NCBI GenBank assembly: GCA_002356515.1
Contig: AP017605.1
Location: 3,178,501 to 3,242,500, forward strand
Length of the DNA stretch: 64,000 bases
Source of the DNA: Mesorhizobium loti
GTDB taxonomy: Bacteria > Pseudomonadota > Alphaproteobacteria > Rhizobiales > Rhizobiaceae
Direction: 5' to 3'
Of the stretch, positions 27,696 to 36,509 are shown one piece after another. Position 1 is the stretch's first letter; each line of letters starts with the position of its first letter. Made by a program: the position numbers and the translations under genes. The notes under the pieces were generated by a model that was not told the origin of the DNA, made no database searches, and saw nothing but the letters and a program-made list of their open reading frames with translations.

Positions 27696-28595
27696 ATGCC
27701 CATTTTTTCAGTGAGACACTCAACCGTATATGATTATAGGCGACCAGTGCGATTTGGCGAACACCGGCTGATGTTCCGGCCGCGCGACAGCTTCGACCAA
27801 CGGCTTCTCGCCCATGCCCTGGTCATAGCGCCGGAGCCAAACGAGATCCGATGGATCCATGACGTTTTCGGAAACTGCGTTGCGGTGATCGATTTCGTCG
27901 GGTCTGCCAAACGGCTTCACTTCGAAACCTCAATCAGGCTTGATCACACGCCTCAGCATACACCGGATTTCCGCATCGACGAGGCAGCACTCAGCTATCC
28001 GTTTTCCTATGACCCTGACGAGGCCCTCGACCTATCTCAAACCATCGAACGCCACCACCCAGACCAAGACGACGAAATCGGAAAATGGGCGCGCCAGTTC
28101 TTGAACGCCGCCGGGCGGAACGAGACAGGCACATTGTTGATGACACTCTGCTATGCCATTCACGAAAGCTTTGCATATTCCCGTCGGACTGAACCTGGGA
28201 CGCAGCCACCTCTCGTCACGCTCCATCTGAGGCGGGGCACGTGCCGTGACTTTGCGCTTTTTATGATGGAAGCAGTTCGATCGCTTGGCTTCGCTGCGCG
28301 CTTTGTTACGGGGTATGTCTATGTCCCCACCCGTGATAGTGCGGATGTGCGGGGCGGGGGCTCGACGCATGCCTGGTGCCAGGTCTATCTGCCCGGAGCC
28401 GGTTGGGTCGAGTTCGATCCGACCAACGGCATTGTCGGCAACCGGGAACTTATCAGGGTGGCAGTCGCTCGGCATCCAAGACAGGCCATCCCGCTTTTTG
28501 GCAGCTACTCTGGGTCCGCATCGAGTTTTGTCGGGATGAACGTCGAGGTGAAAGTCACCAAGGAGATGGAGCAGGCCGAACTGACCGCTCTTTGA
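27696..28595 (+). CDS. Transglutaminase-like protein 1
   Basis: A 299-residue transglutaminase-like cysteine protease family protein. It has the N-terminal bacterial transglutaminase region (HSTVYDYRRPVRFGEHRLMFRPRD) and a core with catalytic Cys in GTCRDFALFMMEA, His in STHAWCQVYLPG and Asp in FDPTNG. No signal peptide. It may crosslink or cleave peptides; natural substrates of this group are unknown. A second, divergent family member follows 67 bases downstream. Confidence 0.9.
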   Translation: MPIFSVRHSTVYDYRRPVRFGEHRLMFRPRDSFDQRLLAHALVIAPEPNEIRWIHDVFGNCVAVIDFVGSAKRLHFETSIRLDHTPQHTPDFRIDEAALSYPFSYDPDEALDLSQTIERHHPDQDDEIGKWARQFLNAAGRNETGTLLMTLCYAIHESFAYSRRTEPGTQPPLVTLHLRRGTCRDFALFMMEAVRSLGFAARFVTGYVYVPTRDSADVRGGGSTHAWCQVYLPGAGWVEFDPTNGIVGNRELIRVAVARHPRQAIPLFGSYSGSASSFVGMNVEVKVTKEMEQAELTAL

Positions 28596-28662
28596 TTTAT
28601 TTGCGGAACCGTTTGTCCGATGCGGAGTTTGCCCGGCTCTTGAGCAAAGCATTGGAGCTAGG

Positions 28663-29472
28663 ATGCGGATTCGCGCAGGCTACAACCTCACTTACGAGTG
28701 TCCGCAGCCAACACCGATGCTGCTGGTGCTTGAAGTTCACCCGTCGCGTCGGGTCGACCTGTTGACGGAGCAGGTCATCGGTTTTGATCGGCCTATCGAG
28801 GCCAGGGGCTACGTCGACAGTTTTGGCAACGCATGCACGAGAATCGAAGCGCCTGCCGGTCTCACAACGATCTCAACCGTCTTTGAGATCTATGATAGCG
28901 GCAAACCTGATGTCGTTGCCAGCGATGCCGTTCAACACGATATCAAGGAGCTGCCGGACGAAGTGCTCAAGTTTCTTCTTGGCAGCCGGTACTGCGACAC
29001 CGATCGCCTGGGCGATTTCGCCTGGGCTACTTTTGGCAACACGAAACCTGGCTGGTCTCGGGTGCAGGCTATCTGCGATTTCGTACACAATCACATCGCG
29101 TTCAATTACCAAAACGCCGACGCGTTGCGCACCGCGCATGGCGGCTTCACCGATCGAACTGGCGTCTGCCGCGACTTCGCCCATCTGGCAATTACTTTGT
29201 GCCGCTGCATGAACATTCCCGCGCGGTATTGTACCGGTTATCTCGGGGACATCGGGATCCCGCCGGTGCCGGATCCAATGGATTTCAGCGCCTGGTTCGA
29301 AGTCTATCTCAGCGGTCATTGGTTTACATTTGACGCACGCCACAACCATCCCCGCATCGGGAGGATTCTGATGGCGACCGGCCGGGACGCTACTGACGTT
29401 GCCCTCTCAACGAGTTTTGGTACTTCGAGATTGGCAGGGTTCGAAGTTATTACCGATGAGATTAGGGCTTAA
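28663..29472 (+). CDS. Transglutaminase-like protein 2
   Basis: A 269-residue relative of the preceding gene. The core shows TGVCRDFAHLAITLCR (catalytic Cys), a His/Trp region FSAWFEVYLSGHW where the usual THAW His is replaced by SAWF, and FDARHNHPRIG for the acid. The missing canonical His means that activity is unsure, although the family subgroup with SAWFE is common in proteobacteria. Cotranscription with protein 1 is likely. Confidence 0.88.
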   Translation: MRIRAGYNLTYECPQPTPMLLVLEVHPSRRVDLLTEQVIGFDRPIEARGYVDSFGNACTRIEAPAGLTTISTVFEIYDSGKPDVVASDAVQHDIKELPDEVLKFLLGSRYCDTDRLGDFAWATFGNTKPGWSRVQAICDFVHNHIAFNYQNADALRTAHGGFTDRTGVCRDFAHLAITLCRCMNIPARYCTGYLGDIGIPPVPDPMDFSAWFEVYLSGHWFTFDARHNHPRIGRILMATGRDATDVALSTSFGTSRLAGFEVITDEIRA

Positions 29473-30109
29473 ACGCTGATACCCGCGCAACATTCAATTC
29501 CCAACTGGTGGATTGGATCGTGTGCGAGGATCACGGCTCGGGCAGAGTGGCGCGGCCTTGCCCGTTTGCAGAAATTCGCCAGGTCGAAGTAGAATCGCAA
29601 TTCTAATGCTTGTCAGCTCTTCCTCTCCCGGTGGAAATCGAAACTCATTTTCCCATGCAATGCCGTTTCGTTAACCCAATGACCGATCTTTGCCGCCCCT
29701 GATCTTGCCCCACGGCTCCGGCGGCAACGAAACAGATATGTTGCCAGTCGCTTCTGCCGCTGCTCCGAGCGCCGCAGCGGTTTGGATAACTTTTAAGACA
29801 GCGTGGCGCCGGCGTATCCAATCATATTAACCGGTCCGACGTTCGCACTCTGGGCGATCGACGTCGCAGACTGCCGGTCAAAGATGCCATGTCGACAAGG
29901 GTGCAAGCCGCCGCAATGACAACGCGGCAGCCATCTAGGGCCTAACTTCACAGCGGTTCGGAACCACTTTCACATTATCCGTCGACAATCAGAAGCACAT
30001 TGTGAATTGATGAGCTAATACAATTGTTTCGCATCGGAGCGCACATTGCAGCGAAGGCTCGCAACGTGCGAGAAATGGCGAAAACGCCAGAAAAAACAAC
30101 CAACCGACC
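29473..30109. other. Intergenic region, no gene seen
   Basis: About 640 bases without a coding-like frame on either strand. It separates the transglutaminase genes from the conjugation remnants and probably holds the left edge of the accessory region. Confidence 0.4.
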
Positions 30110-30126
30110 GCCGCACAATGTGCGGC
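30110..30126 (-). terminator. Terminator after the lytic transglycosylase remnant
   Basis: GCCGCACA-A-TGTGCGGC hairpin. On the minus strand it is followed by GGTCGGTTGGTTGTTTTTT, and it lies a few bases beyond the stop of the transglycosylase gene. Confidence 0.6.
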
Positions 30127-30129
30127 CTT

Positions 30130-30999
30130 TTATCTTGCCATCGTCCGGTCGTGTTGGCAGTCTCCCGCCTCCACGCACCCCATGACACGCCGCAGCCCGC
30201 TATCGTGCAATCGGGAACCGAGCCGTTCATGGCGCATTCCGTTCGCCCGGGCGCGGACAAACAGCCCGCCCGACTGCGGCTCCATGGCGGAAACATCGCG
30301 CACGAATGACGACGTCATCGCAGCATCCGACGTGCGCTTCGCCGGCACGGGATCGGCTACGGGTGCGCGCCCAGCTTGCGCGATGGACAGCGGCGCGCGC
30401 GTCAAGCCGAGCGGATCGACCGCCGCGACCATGATCGGACCGGCCGCATTGCCGCGATCTACAAACGACGCGACGACGGCGACATGGGCGCGCGTTTCCG
30501 CGGGCAGAGGGCGGCCCTTTAGCGAGTCCTCATAGCGGGCAGGACCAGCGTTATAGGCTGCGATCCAACCGGGCGAACCGCAGCGGTCGAATAGCTCGCG
30601 GATGTAGCCAGCGCCGGCGATGATGTTGTCGTGCGGATCATTGGGATCAGCGCCGAGACGATGACGCAGGCGCAAGGCCGCCCATGTCACCGGCATGATC
30701 TGCATTAGACCCATCGCGCCCTTCGGCGAAAGCGCGCGCGGATCGCCGGCGCTTTCGGCACGCATCACCGCGCTGATCTACGCGAACCGAACGCCGAAGC
30801 GCCGCGACGCCTCGGCGATGTGATCGGCATAGGGATCGCGCGGCGACGGCCGAGCGATCGGTCCGTCCAGCGCGATCGCAATCGCGGCCATAACGCTCGC
30901 GAGGGTAAGGCCGGAAAGGAGAAGGAGAGCCATGCGCCGGGCCGCGTAGCGCGCCCCGAACGCGGTCGATCGGCTCGTCGATACGCAGCGACTAGCCAT
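30130..30999 (-). pseudogene. Lytic transglycosylase (VirB1-like) with in-frame amber stop
   Basis: The reading frame is continuous from 30999 to 30130 except for a TAG at 30778-30780. Before it the protein has a membrane or signal segment (MALLLLSGLTLASVMAAIAIAL) and PYADHIAEASRRFGV; after it come ISAVMRAESAGDPRALSPKGAMGLMQIMP and AGAGYIRELFDRCGSPGWIAAYNAGP, the lytic transglycosylase core with catalytic Glu in RAES. Relatives have Trp where the stop is (AWI-x-AVMRAES), and TGG to TAG is one base change. These enzymes open peptidoglycan for conjugation pili in rhizobial integrative elements. It starts 13 bases after a DUF736 remnant, the usual order. Confidence 0.85.
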
Positions 31000-31012
31000 C
31001 GTTCAGTCCTTC

Positions 31013-31349
31013 TCGCCGCGATCGCGCGGGCGCGACCGGTGCAAGGACAGGCGTTACCGGCCCTCGTCGTCGCGGAACAGGTTGGCGCGGATCGGATGCG
31101 GGAATGTCGGATCGTCAATCAGCAGCGCGACATATTCGCCGGCTTTCTCGCCTGTGCGTTTCCAGGCCGCGCCGACCTCCGGGACTTTTTTGTTGCTCAT
31201 GCCGTCGAAGAGGTGAACGCGATAATCCGGGGCGTTCTCCGCGTCGGATGGTTCTGCCGCGAGGATGATGATGTCGTGATGCAATAAAGGGTCCCGAGGT
31301 GTCCGCCGAAGCCGGTCTCCTCGCGTGTGAATTCGCCAATCTGCGGCAT
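31013..31349 (-). pseudogene. DUF736 gene with frameshift and nonsense mutation
   Basis: The N-terminus MPQIGEFTREETGFGGHLGTL starts at 31349; the family sequence then continues in another frame (SDAENAPDYRVHLFDG, GAAWKRTGEKAGEYVALLIDDP, PIRANLF), so there is a frameshift near 31285-31290. An in-frame TAA after DDEGR is followed by LSLHRSRPRDRGEKD, the normal C-terminus, ending at 31013. Two independent lesions make it a pseudogene. DUF736 genes mark rhizobial integrative and conjugative elements. Confidence 0.85.
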
Positions 31350-31679
31350 GACAGTCTCCATGGCGGTGAGGTTGAAAAAGTCATCGGCGAGCACCGCTCC
31401 CACCGATGGGGAAGCAGTCAGCGAGTCGGCTCGCGCCGTTCGAAGCGGCCGGTGCCGTCTTCGTCGGTCCACAGCGGGAAGGCGCGACTGATGATCTGGT
31501 CAGTCAAGAGCAGGCCGAAGTAGCGCCGTCGAGGCTGTCGCGGACCAACAGGATGCTTGGATTGATTGGTTCGATTCTACCGCTTCGGCGGCTGGCCCGC
31601 TACGGTCGCCGGCGCTAGGCTCACTCCAGTTAGAAGCGGTGCATCCAAGGTTTACCGTTCAGAGCGTTATTGAGGGCAT
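31350..31679. other. Region between conjugation remnants and defence genes
   Basis: About 330 bases. A minus-strand stretch with readable pieces could be more of the decayed conjugative element, but I cannot assign it. The end holds the promoter region of the SWQSD-domain gene. Confidence 0.35.
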
Positions 31680-32957
31680 ATGAAGATCTTCTGGTCGTGG
31701 CAGTCCGACACCCCAGGCAAAACCGGACGGCATTTCATCCGTCAGGCACTTTCTGATGCAATCGAGGCGTTGAGGGCCGCCGAAGATATTGAGGAGCCAA
31801 GTGAGCGAGAAGCAAAGGACGCGCTTCATCTAGACCACGATCGACAGGGCGTATCGGGTAGCCCCGACCTCGCGCGCACCATTCTGGAGAAAATCGACCA
31901 GTCGGCTGTTTTCGTCGCCGATGTCTCGCCGGTCTCGATCGTCGCAGCTTCGGACGGTGCTGAGGGAGGCCGTCGGGAAAAAAGGAATATGAATCCCAAT
32001 GTCGCGATCGAGCTGGGCTATGCGCTGCGCGCCCTCAGCGACCGAAGCGTGGTGATGGTGCTCAACACGCACTACGGCGATCGCAGCTATCTGCCGTTCG
32101 ATCTGGCGCACAAAGCGGGGCCGATTCAGTTCAATCTCGCCCCCGATGCGGAAAAGAAGACGCGAGAATCCGTCGCGGCTGAACTGAAAGGTAGCCTCGT
32201 TGCCGCGCTTCGCCCGTTCCTTAAGCAGATAGCCTCGGCCGCGCAGTCTGGATTTCAAGCGACGCCGTCAACACAGTCAGCCACCGTCTACTTCCAGCCG
32301 AACGAAACCTTGGCGCGGTTCGGTGAGGAGCATGACCGGGTGGAATTCACCTATACCGACAGCCTAGGATTCTATCTCCGTCTCAAGCCGTGGACGGGCC
32401 TCGCTCAGCCCGTGCCCCGGAGCGTGCTGCTTGCCGAGCTCCGCCGGACTGGGATGTTCGCAATGTGGCGGAACCCGTCGGGTCTCTACTCTCCGAACCA
32501 ATACGGCGCGATTGTTGTCGAACCCGAATCGCCAGCAGGCGGCCCGCTGAAGGCGTCCACGCAGGTTTTTTCCAATGGCGAGATTTGGGGCCTCGCACGC
32601 TGGTTGCTTGTCGACAACAATTTCGTAAAGATCATCCCAGGCCAGGCCGTCGAACAGACCTTCCGACAGGCGCTCGATCGCTACGTTGCCTTTGCAAGGG
32701 ATAATTTACACATCGCGCCTCCCTATTCTTTGGAGGCCGGTGCGGTAGGTTTGAAAGATCGTCGCATATTTATCGATCAGAACTGGGATACCGCGCTGGG
32801 TCCGATCTACGACGACGCATTCCGCGTCGATCTCGTTCTCAACGATCTTTCCAGACCCACGCTGGACAAGGCCCTGCTGACGATCTTCGAGGAACTGTAT
32901 CGGGCGGCGGGATATTCCCGGCCACAGGGCCTGTTTGGATTTCCGGTCACCACCTAA
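31680..32957 (+). CDS. SWQSD/TIR-like nucleotide-binding-domain protein
   Basis: A 425-residue protein. The N-terminal 150 residues start KIFWSWQSDTPGKTGRHFI and include SAVFVADVSPVSI and NPNVAIELGYALRAL, a pattern of the TIR-like nucleotide-binding domains found in many prokaryotic defence genes; it would bind or cleave a nucleotide such as NAD. The C-terminal 270 residues (EFTYTDSLGFYLRLKPW; WGLARWLLVDNN) are not recognised and may sense the infection signal. It begins a plus-strand group with an unknown protein 36 bases downstream and a Shedu gene after that. Confidence 0.78.
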   Translation: MKIFWSWQSDTPGKTGRHFIRQALSDAIEALRAAEDIEEPSEREAKDALHLDHDRQGVSGSPDLARTILEKIDQSAVFVADVSPVSIVAASDGAEGGRREKRNMNPNVAIELGYALRALSDRSVVMVLNTHYGDRSYLPFDLAHKAGPIQFNLAPDAEKKTRESVAAELKGSLVAALRPFLKQIASAAQSGFQATPSTQSATVYFQPNETLARFGEEHDRVEFTYTDSLGFYLRLKPWTGLAQPVPRSVLLAELRRTGMFAMWRNPSGLYSPNQYGAIVVEPESPAGGPLKASTQVFSNGEIWGLARWLLVDNNFVKIIPGQAVEQTFRQALDRYVAFARDNLHIAPPYSLEAGAVGLKDRRIFIDQNWDTALGPIYDDAFRVDLVLNDLSRPTLDKALLTIFEELYRAAGYSRPQGLFGFPVTT

Positions 32958-32993
32958 TGACGATCGCGGTGAGCGAGTAAGAATGGAGGAATT

Positions 32994-33347
32994 GTGCGCA
33001 CAACGCCGGATCGCATGCGTACGGCGTTCAAGCAGTTTCGCTTCAGACCGGACTACCGCATCGAAGACCTCTGGGGCGGTCCGGTTCAATATGTTGGTCT
33101 CACCCAGATCCGGATGAGAGGCGCTGGTATGCTCGAACGTTTCTTCTTCAGGCATTGTGCCTTCGAATGGAACGGGAATTCAGGCTCGCGATCTCGCTTC
33201 GAATGGCTGCGGAATTCGCTGTTCAAGGTTATCGGTTCGACCATAACCGACGAGGAGCGCGCAACCGTCGGAGAATGCGTGAAGGCTGCCGGGCTAACGG
33301 ATCGACTCAAGGTTTCTACGCTGCTCGGGCGTCCCCGATACGCCTAA
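32994..33347 (+). CDS. Hypothetical protein between SWQSD and Shedu genes
   Basis: A 117-residue protein with a GTG start 3-4 bases after a GGAGGA site. It is rich in aromatic and basic residues (FKQFRFRPDYRIEDLWGG; MLERFFFRHCAFEW) and has no known domain. Close spacing to both neighbours suggests one operon, and it may be a regulator or partner of the Shedu system. Confidence 0.6.
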   Translation: MRTTPDRMRTAFKQFRFRPDYRIEDLWGGPVQYVGLTQIRMRGAGMLERFFFRHCAFEWNGNSGSRSRFEWLRNSLFKVIGSTITDEERATVGECVKAAGLTDRLKVSTLLGRPRYA

Positions 33348-33432
33348 AGAATGCGAGCAATTGTCGGAAGCAGGCCGACAGTTGCCGATTGAGGATTAAT
33401 GCCGGGCTTGAAATGCATGAGGGATAGGAAAC

Positions 33433-34689
33433 TTGCTTGATTTCGTAGTTTCTGCGTCGGACGTTGTGTTGACCTATCGGGCCGACCAACTCAACAACGG
33501 ATGGGCCTGGCGGGAGCTACGCGGCCGCGGCACCGTCACTCTCAGCCGGGTGTTCAGTTTCGAGCGCCGGGACCTGATCGCGTCGCCCGGCAAATCCGAC
33601 GAAGAAAGCGACTTCGAGGACTTCCAGTACCAGTTTCGCTTCGCGAAGCGTCGCAACGGATATTTCCGTATCGAGGGCCGGGTTTTCGATATCGACAATC
33701 CCGTCCTCATCGCCGACGCCGGCCTGAATCTCGAACGCAAAGTTTTCGTCGCGGAGCGGAACATCTCCATTTTCGGCAAGATCGCCGAGCTGATCGCGCC
33801 CGATCAGCCCATTATCATTGGCGGCAGCCGAGCAAATGCCATTCCCATTCCTGATTTCCAGGCGCTCCTGAGCCAATTTCCGAACACCGGAGAACTAAAC
33901 CGCTACGCCGCGGCGCGGGTGGCAACCGTGATAGGCGACTACATCACCCCTCTGCGGGACGCACGAGCGCACTACGAAGCGTATTTGAATCGCCGCCGCT
34001 CAATGACGAGCGGAGCGCCGCTGGCGCAGCCAGAGCTGCTTCAGACAGAGATCGAGAAGTACGTCTTTATTCGCGACACAATCGCCGGGTGGTTACGCGA
34101 CGGCTCCGCGCGGTCCGAGCGCGATTGGCAGGAGATGATCATCAACTTCCTGCTGCTGATCTTCCCGAAGTACGTCGCGGTGCTCTCAAACGTGAAGGTG
34201 GTTGATGCCTATTCGACGCCTGGCACCACCAAGGATCGCTTCATCGATCTTGCGCTGGTCGACGCCGCGGGAAACATCGACGTTATCGAGATCAAGAAGC
34301 CGTTCGATGACTCTCTCGTAGGCCGCACGCCATATCGAAACAACTACATCCCTACCAAGGAGCTCTCGGGCAGTATCATGCAGGCCGAGAAATACCTGTT
34401 CCATCTGTCAAAGTGGGGGTTGGCCGGCGAGAAGGCGCTGACCCGGCGCTTCGCTGCTAAGCTGCCGCCTGGAATGGAAATTCGCATTACCAACCCCAAG
34501 TCGATGATCATTCTCGGGCGAGACAAACGGGCCGACGGGTCGTCGGCACTTGACGCGGATCAGCAACTCGATCTGGAGATCATCAAGCGCAAATATGCCA
34601 ACATGATTGACATCCTGACCTACGATGATCTGCAGCGGCGGTTGGACAACATCATCGTGTCGCTGCGCCGACGGGCTGCGGCGCGCTAG
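33433..34689 (+). CDS. sduA: Shedu anti-phage nuclease, DUF4263 (SduA-like)
   Basis: A 418-residue protein matching Shedu. The N-terminal 200 residues form a beta-rich variable domain (TYRADQLNNGWAWRELRGRG; FRIEGRVFDIDNPVLIADAGL), and the C-terminus is a DUF4263 nuclease with the PDDEXK core WQEMIINFLLLIFPKYV, DRFIDLALVDAAGNIDVIEIKKP, where Asp and the E-I-K pair bind metal. Shedu is a single-gene system that degrades phage DNA. The likely start is TTG. Downstream is a convergent minus-strand operon. Confidence 0.88.
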   Translation: MLDFVVSASDVVLTYRADQLNNGWAWRELRGRGTVTLSRVFSFERRDLIASPGKSDEESDFEDFQYQFRFAKRRNGYFRIEGRVFDIDNPVLIADAGLNLERKVFVAERNISIFGKIAELIAPDQPIIIGGSRANAIPIPDFQALLSQFPNTGELNRYAAARVATVIGDYITPLRDARAHYEAYLNRRRSMTSGAPLAQPELLQTEIEKYVFIRDTIAGWLRDGSARSERDWQEMIINFLLLIFPKYVAVLSNVKVVDAYSTPGTTKDRFIDLALVDAAGNIDVIEIKKPFDDSLVGRTPYRNNYIPTKELSGSIMQAEKYLFHLSKWGLAGEKALTRRFAAKLPPGMEIRITNPKSMIILGRDKRADGSSALDADQQLDLEIIKRKYANMIDILTYDDLQRRLDNIIVSLRRRAAAR

Positions 34690-34720
34690 CCAGGCGGGTC
34701 GGAACGGCGGTCTGATGAAC

Positions 34721-35359
34721 TCACCGCCAAAGCGCGGGAGCGCTGCCCACGCGAAGCTTTGCGAGGCGTTTCAGGCTTGAACACGCTTCGACATTCTCCA
34801 TTCCGATGACCTGGACGACCCAATCGAACTGATGTTCTCGAACCTGCATTCTGGCGCGCCGAAGTGCTTGAAACGTTGCGTCTGCCAATCGGGCAGTACC
34901 AAGTGATGCCTGGACGTTGTCGTGTGCGAGGATATCGATGGTGGTGACGATCTTGAGCGATCCAAAGCGATCTGCCGCAAGCCGCGTGGCCTTCTTCTCG
35001 TCGATTGCCGCCGAGCACCCCATCCCATGCGCGAAGGCAAGCGTCGCGGCCTCGCCGTCGCCGAGTGATTCCGATGAATTGCCCGACACGAGTTCGAAGA
35101 AGGTTTCGACAGCGCCGCCTTCAAGCTCGGCAACACGGACCACCTGATCGTCTATCAGGCGCGCCAACAGATCGAGTTCCTGCCGACCGTTCATAGCTCC
35201 ACGCTCGATCTCGCACACGACGTTGTCGGCGACCACTATCGGCATAGCCAATGCCCTTAGAATTGGGATCGGGTGGCCCGTCGCTAGTAGGTTGATTACA
35301 ACACTCGCATCAAGGACGAGCGAACTATCCTCATCAGTGAGGCAGCTTGAAAAGGTCAT
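34721..35359 (-). CDS. PIN-domain RNase, last gene of the QueC-like operon
   Basis: A 212-residue PIN-domain protein (COG2405/DUF3368 type). Acidic active-site residues are present in LVLDASVVINLL, in the GDGEAATLAFA segment and in AIDEKKATRLAADRFG. Such proteins act as sequence-dependent RNases and are usually toxins. It overlaps the upstream HTH-ImmA/IrrE gene by 26 bases, so translation is coupled. Paired with an HTH-protease it resembles toxin-antitoxin modules in which the regulator is cut to release the toxin, but the position as fourth gene behind a QueC-like gene is unusual. Confidence 0.85.
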   Translation of the reverse strand: MTFSSCLTDEDSSLVLDASVVINLLATGHPIPILRALAMPIVVADNVVCEIERGAMNGRQELDLLARLIDDQVVRVAELEGGAVETFFELVSGNSSESLGDGEAATLAFAHGMGCSAAIDEKKATRLAADRFGSLKIVTTIDILAHDNVQASLGTARLADATFQALRRARMQVREHQFDWVVQVIGMENVEACSSLKRLAKLRVGSAPALWR

Positions 35360-36509
35360 CCGCCTCATCCTCTTCCGCCGCCGCCTCATCGAGGAGTTCG
35401 CGAACCTGGGTCCGTCCGACCTTCAACATTTCGGACATTTGACCTTCACTGATCAGGTCCTTCTTCCACGCATCGATTGCGAGCAGGAAAAGCCGCGACG
35501 ATTGCGCGCTCTCGACGACGGAAGCTTCGTATGCTGCCGGGCCGAGGACTTGCCGGACTTGCTCGTCAGTAATGTTTCCGTTGTCCTTGAACCAATCCCA
35601 CGTGCCTTTCTTCGTCAGGCCGAGCTCTTCGAGACGCATGACCATGGCCTGGCGCGAAACACCAAAAAAGTTGGCGAGAAGGATGACATGACGTCGGGTG
35701 AGGTGGGTCGACCCGGTCGTTAGCTCCTTGAACTTCTCCATCACGGCACGCGCCGGAGTCAGGAAGGCCCGTCCAAATGCATTTGCGTAACGCTCTTCCC
35801 GCGAGTTCTCGTATTTCTCGTCCTGATAGACTTCTGGATGTCGGCGCGTGGCCGCGAAATGTCCGAGTTCGTGTCCCCCCGTCTGGGTCCGCCGGTCCTT
35901 TCTATGGCTGGAGTTGATGAGGACGCAGGCACCAACAGCCTCGTCGTATGCAAACAGTCCGGAGACTTTGGGATCGAGCCGTCGGCTATAGACCCTCATT
36001 CCAAGCTGAAGCTCCAGGATCGCGAATAGATTTTGTATTGGCCCTTCGCCGAGGCCGAGCCAATTCCGCAAATTCTGTGCGTCGTGCTCCGCCTGCGTAC
36101 GGACGTCGCCAGGAAGGATCATCTTTTCCGCTGGATAGTTGTAGGTCCGTTGGACCCCCAGAATGTTTTCAAGTTCAACCTCGGCCCTGACGAGGTCATT
36201 CAACATCCGGGCAGCCTGATCGATACCTGCGTCGCCCGTCTCCGGAAGCGAGCGGAAACGCGGGACAAGATCTACATGAACGGACTCACGCCGCAGCAAC
36301 GAATTAACCGAAACGCCATAACAACGGCTAAGCGCCTGCAACTCGTTGATCCGTGCACTTCGTTGGCCCTTCTCGATCGCAACAAGCGTCGTGCGTGCAA
36401 TGCCAGCAGCCTTTGCGCTGGCATCCTGAGTCACGTTCGCGGTCTCCCGCGCGACCTTTAATCTCGCTCCCAGCTCGGCCGCGCTCAGCTTGTCAATTAT
36501 CGTGGTCAT
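35334..36509 (-). CDS. HTH-ImmA/IrrE metallopeptidase regulator
   Basis: A 391-residue fusion of an XRE HTH (about residues 12-70: LGARLKVARETANVTQDASAKAAG) and a zinc metallopeptidase of the ImmA/IrrE type with HELGH (GGHELGHFAATRRHPE) and a glutamate-rich segment after it (EERYANAFGRAFLTP). In phage and ICE elements these proteins derepress genes by proteolysis in response to damage. Its start overlaps the QueC-like gene stop by 4 bases, and its end overlaps the PIN gene, so it is an integral part of the operon and the likely regulator acting on the 38470-38502 palindrome. Confidence 0.9.
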   Translation of the reverse strand: MTTIIDKLSAAELGARLKVARETANVTQDASAKAAGIARTTLVAIEKGQRSARINELQALSRCYGVSVNSLLRRESVHVDLVPRFRSLPETGDAGIDQAARMLNDLVRAEVELENILGVQRTYNYPAEKMILPGDVRTQAEHDAQNLRNWLGLGEGPIQNLFAILELQLGMRVYSRRLDPKVSGLFAYDEAVGACVLINSSHRKDRRTQTGGHELGHFAATRRHPEVYQDEKYENSREERYANAFGRAFLTPARAVMEKFKELTTGSTHLTRRHVILLANFFGVSRQAMVMRLEELGLTKKGTWDWFKDNGNITDEQVRQVLGPAAYEASVVESAQSSRLFLLAIDAWKKDLISEGQMSEMLKVGRTQVRELLDEAAAEEDEADDLFKLPH

